Source: Bacilli bacterium (GTDB lineage: Bacteria; Bacillota_I; Bacilli_A; ML615J-28; CAG-698). From it: 6,482 bases of DNA. Every line of letters starts with the position of its first letter. Positions within the stretch are counted from its first letter, which is position 1. Below the pieces are notes generated by a model. That model searched no databases. It was given only the letters and a program-made list of their open reading frames with translations, and had not been told where the DNA came from. Position numbers and translations under genes: made by a program. Of the stretch, positions 1 to 4,472 are shown piece by piece. The stretch lies in NCBI GenBank assembly GCA_016282055.1, contig JAEEJT010000163.1, positions 1 to 6,482 of the forward strand. The letters run 5' to 3'.

Positions 1-1
1 A

Positions 2-319
2 GAATTTGGTTCTACAATTCTTACTGTTATACTTGGAACAAGTATATTATTTGAAATAGTTGGACCTGTTTTAACAAAACTTTCTTTATATCTAACTCAT
101 TCTTATTCATTAAACATTAATGATATAGTTGTTAATGAGACAGATGAAGATGGTGAAGAAAGAAGTGAAATTGAAAAACTTATTGATAGAGTTAAGACTA
201 TTCAAGCAAGAATTCCTGAACATGAGTTAAATGAAGATGAAGAAGCTTTTACAGAAGAAGCTATTGAATATTATAATAATATTCATTTTAATAAATTTCG
301 AAATAGGAGGATTAAATAA
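2..319 (+). CDS. Probable cation:proton antiporter, C-terminal fragment (5' end outside window)
   Basis: Only the last 105 codons are present; the frame is open from base 2 to the TAA at 317-319. Seen: residues about 4-30 of the fragment form a hydrophobic helix containing the pattern ILFEIVGPVLTK, followed by a strongly acidic and charged tail of about 70 residues (for example ETDEDGEE) ending in basic FRNRRIK. Family knowledge: a last transmembrane helix with an E-x-x-GP-x-x-x-K pattern is typical of Kef/NhaP-type (CPA family) Na+/H+ or K+/H+ antiporters, which exchange monovalent cations for protons across the plasma membrane. The tail would be cytoplasmic. The stop overlaps the next start by one base, so the two genes are almost certainly co-transcribed and translationally coupled. 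The catalytic Asp residues and the true start lie outside the window, so the ion cannot be deduced. Another polytopic transporter family cannot be excluded. Confidence 0.6.
   Translation, partial: EFGSTILTVILGTSILFEIVGPVLTKLSLYLTHSYSLNINDIVVNETDEDGEERSEIEKLIDRVKTIQARIPEHELNEDEEAFTEEAIEYYNNIHFNKFRNRRIK
305..310 (+). promoter_or_regulatory. Ribosome binding site AGGAGG inside the end of the antiporter gene
   Basis: A perfect AGGAGG lies 8 bases before the ATG at 319, within the last codons of the upstream gene (it encodes part of the Arg-Arg pair before the C-terminal Ile-Lys). It fixes the start of the MgtC-like gene. With the TAATG overlap, it indicates termination-reinitiation coupling as well as independent ribosome entry. 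Confidence 0.8.
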
Positions 320-1029
320 TGCAAGAACCATTAAAGTATTTATTTGGTGATTGGATATGTGAGAATGGGGTTAGTAGTGTTTGCTTAAAACTATTTCTTT
401 GTTTTATGTTTTCAGCTATTATTGGTTGTGAAAGATCAAATAAAAGACATGCAGCTGGTTTAAGAACTTTTATTCTTATATCTATTGCATCATTATTTAT
501 TGCTATTGTAACATCAATTTTTAGTAGTGAAACATTTAGTTGGGTAATATCAGCAAGTGTAATAATTGGAGTTGCTATATTAAGTAATAATACTATATTA
601 TTTACTTCTCGTAATCAAATTAAAGGTTTGACAACAAGTGCGGCTTTATGGACAACATCATTATTAAGCATGGTTATTGGTTATGGATATTATACATTAG
701 GTTCTATTGGATTTATTGTTACTATATTAAGTTTAGTATTCTTACAATATTTTGAGATATATTTAAAGAATAGAAGTAATCATTTTGAGATTCATTTAGA
801 GTTAACTAATGTTTCTTATTTAAAAGATTTTACAATTGTTATTAGAGAATTAGGATTAAAGATTGATGATATTGAATCTAATCCAGCTTATCTAGGAAGC
901 GGACTTAGTGTTTATAAAGTATCATTATCTATAATATTTGAAGAGCTTAAAAAATATAAAAGTCATAAAGAGATTATTGCTTCTTTAAAGACTTTAGATT
1001 ATATTCATTACATAGAAGAGATGAATTAA
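319..1029 (+). CDS. MgtC/SapB-family integral membrane protein with C-terminal ACT-like domain
   Basis: A 236-residue membrane protein. Seen: hydrophobic segments at about 22-36, 50-66, 74-95, 112-125 and 128-147, then a soluble domain at about 155-236. Family signatures are the first-helix/loop motif IGCERSNKRHAAGLRT (residues 35-50; MgtC consensus G-x-E-R...AGLRT) and the RNQIKGLTTSAALW loop (98-111; consensus KGLTTAAxLW). The C-terminal part has the alternating strand/helix pattern of the ACT-like domain found in full-length MgtC proteins. Known of the family: MgtC proteins sit in the inner membrane and are tied to growth in low Mg2+, acid and ATP/phosphate homeostasis; a transport function is not established. 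Odd: the glycine-rich motif between the two signatures (GIGFLGAG in most members) reads GVAILSNN at 84-91, and the usual preceding Asp-Pro is absent. It lies in an operon behind a cation antiporter. The start is supported by AGGAGG 8 bases upstream. Family assignment is firm; the physiological role here is unknown. Confidence 0.85.
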   Translation: MQEPLKYLFGDWICENGVSSVCLKLFLCFMFSAIIGCERSNKRHAAGLRTFILISIASLFIAIVTSIFSSETFSWVISASVIIGVAILSNNTILFTSRNQIKGLTTSAALWTTSLLSMVIGYGYYTLGSIGFIVTILSLVFLQYFEIYLKNRSNHFEIHLELTNVSYLKDFTIVIRELGLKIDDIESNPAYLGSGLSVYKVSLSIIFEELKKYKSHKEIIASLKTLDYIHYIEEMN

Positions 1030-1032
1030 TTG

Positions 1033-1064
1033 ATACTTCCAAGAATATCTTGGAAGTATTTTTT
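1033..1064 (+). terminator. Rho-independent terminator of the antiporter-mgtC operon
   Basis: A perfect 12-bp inverted repeat (ATACTTCCAAGA at 1033-1044, its complement at 1048-1059) encloses a 3-base loop and runs directly into six T residues (1059-1064). It begins 4 bases after the MgtC-like stop codon. Confidence 0.9.
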
Positions 1065-1120
1065 ATTTAGTATAGTAGGAAATATTTGCATAGTAAAATT
1101 ATAAGAAAAAATTGTCTAAT

Positions 1121-1160
1121 TGAAAATATTAATGAAAATATTGTAAATAATGAAAACACT
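1121..1160 (+). repeat. Short direct repeats just upstream of the pyrophosphatase promoter
   Basis: TGAAAATATT occurs exactly at 1121-1130 and 1133-1142, and a partial copy TGAAAACACT ends at the -35 element (1151-1160). The rest of the 1065-1159 spacer is featureless A/T-rich sequence. The copies could be an activator or repressor site, or just A-tract (UP-element-like) DNA that helps RNA polymerase bind. In sequence this AT-rich, chance repetition is a real alternative. Confidence 0.35.
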
Positions 1161-1188
1161 TGCAAAATATTTTTGATTAGAGTATAAT
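1160..1188 (+). promoter_or_regulatory. Sigma-A type promoter for the pyrophosphatase gene
   Basis: The -35 TTGCAA (1160-1165) and the perfect -10 TATAAT (1183-1188) are separated by the optimal 17 bases. Transcription should start near 1195, giving a leader of about 37 bases that contains only the AAGGAG ribosome binding site (1219-1224). The promoter follows a strong terminator, so the gene is probably an independent transcription unit. Confidence 0.75.
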
Positions 1189-1231
1189 AAATTAGTATTT
1201 TGTAAAAATCAAAAAGAGAAGGAGTTTATTT

Positions 1232-3409
1232 ATGAATACAAAATTATTTTTGTGTTTAATACTTATTGTATGTTTATGTGCAGCATTATTCGTTGTATTT
1301 AACTATATTCGTATTAAACATATGTATGAAGGAACTGATAGAATGGTTAAGATGAGTGGAATCATTCGTGAAGGTTCAAATGTTTTTATTAAAAAAGAAT
1401 TTTCTATTATTGCTATAGTTATAGCTGTACTTGCTGTACTATTCACTTTATTTATTGAAAAATGGAGTGGTTTAACTTATTTACTTGGTGCTTGTATGTC
1501 AAGTGTTGTATGTATAGTTGGTATGAAGAGTGCAACTTATGCCAATGTTAGAACAGCTAATAAAGAAAGAACTTCTAAGAGTATCGGTGAAACTGTTAAA
1601 GTTGCTTTATGTGGTGGTTCTATTAGTGGTTTACTTGTTCAAGCTTGTGGTTTACTAGGATTAATTTTAATCGTATTAATTAGTGGTGTTGGACCTCAAG
1701 AAGCAGTAACTTTAGAAGGTAAAGGTGTTCAATATATTTCTGGAAATAGTGGTAATGGTTTAATTAATATTGCTAAATTATTAACTAATACTACTGTTAT
1801 TCGTGTTACAACATATTCTTTAGGTTGTTCAACTGTTGCAATGTTTAATAGAGTTGCTGGTGGTAACTACACTAAAGCTGCTGATATTTCTGCTGATATT
1901 TTAGGTAAGATTAGAAATGATTTACCTGAAGATGATAGTCGTGTTCCAAATGTTATTGCTGACTTTATTGGTGATAATGTAACTGATATTGCTGGTAACT
2001 GTTCAGATTTACTTGAAAGTTTTGTTGCAACAATTACAGCTTCAATTGTTATTTCAATTGGTTTAATTAGTTCTACTGGAATGTATGAAGGTTTATTTAA
2101 ATCATTATATATGATGCCTATTATGCTTGCTGGTTGTGGACTTTTAAGTTGTATTATTGGTATTTTATTTGTTACTGTTAGAAAGATGGGTAACAATCCA
2201 TCTAAGGAATTAAATTTAGCTACATATATTAGTGCTGGTTTAACTTTAGTTCTTGCATTTGTTTTATGTTTATTAATATTTAAAGATGTTAAGAATATTA
2301 AAGAAATCTTAGGTTGGAAGTTAGGATGGATTACTCCATGGATTAGTGCTGTATTAGGTATTTGTAGTGGTGTTGCTATTGGTGCTATTACTGAATACTA
2401 TACATCTACAGATCATAAACCAACAAGAGAAATTGCTGAATATGCTACTGAAGGTGAAGCATTTGTTGTTACAAAAGGTGATGCTGTTGGTAGTAAGAGT
2501 TGTATGTTACCAATGTTAATTATTGGATTAAGTTTAGTTATTTCTGGATTCTTATGTGGTACATATGGTATTGCTATATCATCTCTTGGTATGTTATCAT
2601 TTGTTGGTACAACTGTATCAATTGATGCATTTGGACCAATTGCTGATAATGCTGGTGGTCTTGCTGAGTCATGTCACTTAGATCCAGATGTACGTGAAAT
2701 CACTGATAAACTAGATGCTGTTGGTAATACAACTGCAGCTGTTGGTAAAGGATTTGCTATTGGTTCTGCTGCATTTGCTACAGTTTCATTAATCTGTGCA
2801 TTTGTTGGTAATATTTCTGGAGATGTTGCTATTAGTGATTATGTTGTTATTGCTGGATGCATTATTGGTGCTGCTTTAATTGAATTCTTCTGTGCATTAT
2901 TAACAGATAATACAATTAGTGCTGCTAAAGAACTTGCTGATGTTGGTGATAAACAATTATCTGATCCTAAAATTTTATCTGGTGAAAAAGATCCTGATTA
3001 TAATGAATTAGTACGTTTAGCAACAACTAGTGCATTACATAGAATGATTGTTCCTTCTGTTATTGCTTTATTAATTCCATTTGTTGGCGGTATATTCTTA
3101 GGCGCTAAGTTTGTTTGTGGTATCTTACTTGGTTCAACAATTGTTGCTATCACTCGTGCTATATTTATGGGTAATAGTGGTGGAGCATTCGATAATGCCA
3201 AGAAATATATTGAAAGTGGAACATTAGTTGGTCATGGTAAAGGTAGTGCTGCTCATAAAGCTGCTGTTACTGGTGATACAATTGGTGATACAAGAAAAGA
3301 TGTTGTTGGTGTTGCACTAGATATTTTCATTAAGATGATGTCAACTGTTGCTACAACTCTATTCGTTGTAATTCAAGCTATTAATGCTATTATTGGTATT
3401 ATTAAATAG
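1232..3409 (+). CDS. hppA: Membrane-bound ion-translocating pyrophosphatase, K+-dependent, probably Na+-pumping
   Basis: It hydrolyses cytoplasmic Mg-PPi to two phosphates and uses the energy to pump Na+ or H+ out across the plasma membrane. At 725 residues it has the normal length (family about 660-770, usually 16 membrane helices). Seen in order: IREGSNVFIKKEF (45-57) entering the second helix; the PPi/Mg site NYTKAADISAD (212-222), PEDD (232-235) and GDNVTD (247-252); DAFGPIADNAGG (465-476); LDAVGNTTAAVGKGFAIGS (494-512); and a C-terminal block with FDNAKKYIE (653-661), AHKAAVTGDTIGD (674-686) and RKD (688-690). Class: Ala502 and Gly505 after GNTT occupy the positions that are Lys and Thr in K+-independent enzymes, so this one should need K+. 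Glu262 in DLLE matches the ion-gate Glu position of the Thermotoga Na+-PPase rather than the shifted Glu of plant H+-PPases; Na+ transport is therefore inferred, not proven. Odd: GDNVTD replaces GDNVGD, and the downstream residues are N256, C257 and L261. Start set by AAGGAG 7 bases upstream. Codons are strongly T-ending (GGT, GCT, GTT), which suggests high expression. Confidence 0.95.
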   Translation: MNTKLFLCLILIVCLCAALFVVFNYIRIKHMYEGTDRMVKMSGIIREGSNVFIKKEFSIIAIVIAVLAVLFTLFIEKWSGLTYLLGACMSSVVCIVGMKSATYANVRTANKERTSKSIGETVKVALCGGSISGLLVQACGLLGLILIVLISGVGPQEAVTLEGKGVQYISGNSGNGLINIAKLLTNTTVIRVTTYSLGCSTVAMFNRVAGGNYTKAADISADILGKIRNDLPEDDSRVPNVIADFIGDNVTDIAGNCSDLLESFVATITASIVISIGLISSTGMYEGLFKSLYMMPIMLAGCGLLSCIIGILFVTVRKMGNNPSKELNLATYISAGLTLVLAFVLCLLIFKDVKNIKEILGWKLGWITPWISAVLGICSGVAIGAITEYYTSTDHKPTREIAEYATEGEAFVVTKGDAVGSKSCMLPMLIIGLSLVISGFLCGTYGIAISSLGMLSFVGTTVSIDAFGPIADNAGGLAESCHLDPDVREITDKLDAVGNTTAAVGKGFAIGSAAFATVSLICAFVGNISGDVAISDYVVIAGCIIGAALIEFFCALLTDNTISAAKELADVGDKQLSDPKILSGEKDPDYNELVRLATTSALHRMIVPSVIALLIPFVGGIFLGAKFVCGILLGSTIVAITRAIFMGNSGGAFDNAKKYIESGTLVGHGKGSAAHKAAVTGDTIGDTRKDVVGVALDIFIKMMSTVATTLFVVIQAINAIIGIIK

Positions 3410-3419
3410 AATTTTATTT

Positions 3420-3455
3420 AGCTTTAGAATGTTAAATACATTCTGAAGCTTTTTT
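3420..3455 (+). terminator. Rho-independent terminator of the pyrophosphatase gene
   Basis: AGCTTTAGAATG (3420-3431) pairs with CATTCTGAAGCT (3439-3450). This gives a 12-bp stem with one T-G wobble and a 7-base loop (5 if T3432-A3438 pairs), followed by six T (3450-3455). It starts 11 bases after the stop codon. Confidence 0.88.
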
Positions 3456-3456
3456 A

Positions 3457-3485
3457 TTGTATTTAATATTTAAATAGGGTATAAT
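3457..3485 (+). promoter_or_regulatory. Promoter for galU
   Basis: A perfect -10 TATAAT (3480-3485) lies 17 bases from a weak -35, TTGTAT (3457-3462). The promoter starts two bases after the preceding terminator's T-tract. The predicted start near 3492 leaves a leader of about 24 bases with AAGGAG at 3504-3509, 6 bases before the ATG. The -10 is convincing; the -35 matches consensus at only three of six bases. Confidence 0.6.
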
Positions 3486-3515
3486 AATATTACAAAACTT
3501 TATAAGGAGTTATTT

Positions 3516-4382
3516 ATGAAAGTTAGAAAAGCTATTATACCTGCTGCAGGATATGGAACAAGATTTTTACCTGCAACAAAATCTTTACCAAAAGAAATGT
3601 TACCGATTATAGATAAACCAACAATTCAATATATTGTTGAAGAAGCTATTAATAGTGGTATTGAAGAAATATTAATTATTACGAATGGTCAAAAGAAATG
3701 TATTGAAGATCATTTTGATAGAAATTGGGAACTTGAATATTTCTTAGTTCGTAAAGATAAACAAAAAGAATTAAAAGAAATACAAGATATTGCAAATATG
3801 GCAGAAGTATTTACTATTCGTCAAAAAGAACAAAAAGGTAGTGGTCATGCTGTATTATGTGCAAAAGATTTTATTGGTAATGAACCATTTGCTGTATTAT
3901 TAGGTGATGATATTGTTGATAATGATGAATATCCTGTTACTAAACAAATGATAGATTTATTTAATAAATGTCAAAAATCTATTATTGGTGTTCAAGAAGT
4001 TCCTTTAGATGATGTTAGTAAATATGGTATTGTTAAATGTAAAGAAGCATTTAAGGATGGTTATGCTGTTATGACAGATATCGTTGAAAAACCTAAAAAA
4101 GAGTTAGCTCCAACAAGATCTGCTGTTTTAGGACGTTATATCTTCACTCCAAATATTTTTAAATATCTTGAAACTCAAGAACCTGGTTTAGGTGGAGAAA
4201 TTCAATTAACTGATTCTATCAAACGTTTAATGTATGATGATGAAGTATATGCTTATAATTTTGTTGGAAAGCATTATGATATTGGTTCTAAAGTAGGATT
4301 TTTAGATGCTATCTTAGGATATAGTATGAAACGTGAAGATTTAAAAGAACATTTATTAGAAGCAATAAAAGAATTAAAGTAG
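3516..4382 (+). CDS. galU: UTP--glucose-1-phosphate uridylyltransferase (UDP-glucose pyrophosphorylase)
   Basis: A cytoplasmic enzyme that converts UTP plus glucose-1-phosphate to UDP-glucose plus PPi, supplying UDP-glucose for glycolipids, teichoic acid decoration, capsule or galactose metabolism. Seen: the N-terminal nucleotide-binding signature AAGYGTRFLPATKSLPKEML (10-29), with the family's Arg16 and Lys26; VEEA and the ITNG turn (41-58); the LLGDDIV strand (128-134), whose Asp holds Mg2+ in the family; EKP (191-193); GRYIF (206-210); GGEIQLTDSIKRL (226-238); and DIGSKVGF (255-262), with the sugar-phosphate-binding Lys259. The 288-residue length is typical of bacterial GalU (about 280-300). 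No key residue is missing. Closely related alternatives (RfbA-type thymidylyltransferases) lack the FLPATKxxPKEMLP and GGEIQLTD forms seen here. The gene is monocistronic, with its own promoter and a terminator overlapping its stop. Paralogues named gtaB, hasC or yngB share these motifs, so the exact symbol is a convention. Confidence 0.96.
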   Translation: MKVRKAIIPAAGYGTRFLPATKSLPKEMLPIIDKPTIQYIVEEAINSGIEEILIITNGQKKCIEDHFDRNWELEYFLVRKDKQKELKEIQDIANMAEVFTIRQKEQKGSGHAVLCAKDFIGNEPFAVLLGDDIVDNDEYPVTKQMIDLFNKCQKSIIGVQEVPLDDVSKYGIVKCKEAFKDGYAVMTDIVEKPKKELAPTRSAVLGRYIFTPNIFKYLETQEPGLGGEIQLTDSIKRLMYDDEVYAYNFVGKHYDIGSKVGFLDAILGYSMKREDLKEHLLEAIKELK

Positions 4383-4407
4383 CATTTTTTGAAAAAATGC
4401 TATTTTT
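4380..4407 (+). terminator. Terminator overlapping the galU stop codon
   Basis: TAGCATTTTTT (4380-4390) is perfectly complementary to AAAAAATGCTA (4392-4402), followed by TTTTT (4403-4407). The nominal loop is one base, so in practice the top pair opens to a 3-base loop. The galU TAG (4380-4382) forms the base of the stem. Six of the eleven pairs are a T6/A6 run, so the hairpin is weaker than the other two terminators. Confidence 0.75.
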
Positions 4408-4410
4408 ATT

Positions 4411-4454
4411 TTGATTTGTATATTTACATTAATATAAAATTATTATATTATAAT
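4411..4454 (+). promoter_or_regulatory. Promoter region for the ABC transporter gene
   Basis: Two overlapping candidates exist. One is TTGATT (4411-4416), 16 bases, TATAAA (4433-4438), giving a leader of about 28 bases. The other is TTTACA (4423-4428), 17 bases, TATTAT (4446-4451), giving a leader of about 15 bases. A perfect TATAAT also sits at 4449-4454 but has no well-spaced -35. The sequence is nearly pure A/T, so which one is used cannot be decided by eye. Confidence 0.45.
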
Positions 4455-4472
4455 TAAAAAGGGAGTGATAAA

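Noticed and set aside
1065..1231. Possible riboswitch or Mg2+-sensing leader before the pyrophosphatase gene
   Set aside because: The predicted transcript leader is only about 37 bases and shows no stem-loop or aptamer-like conserved bases; the rest is upstream of the promoter.
1867..2196. 109-codon open frame on the - strand inside the pyrophosphatase gene
   Set aside because: It is antisense to conserved active-site motifs of hppA and has no family resemblance. The strong GNT codon bias of hppA keeps the opposite frame free of stops.
2998..3201. 67-codon open frame on the - strand inside the pyrophosphatase gene
   Set aside because: It is the same kind of antisense shadow of a conserved coding region, with a Pro/Ala/Ile-rich low-complexity translation and no known domain.
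1232..3409. Membership of the divergent K+-independent, Na+-inhibited H+-pyrophosphatase group
   Set aside because: That group carries the Lys that confers K+ independence; here the position after GNTT is Ala502 with Gly505, the K+-dependent pattern.
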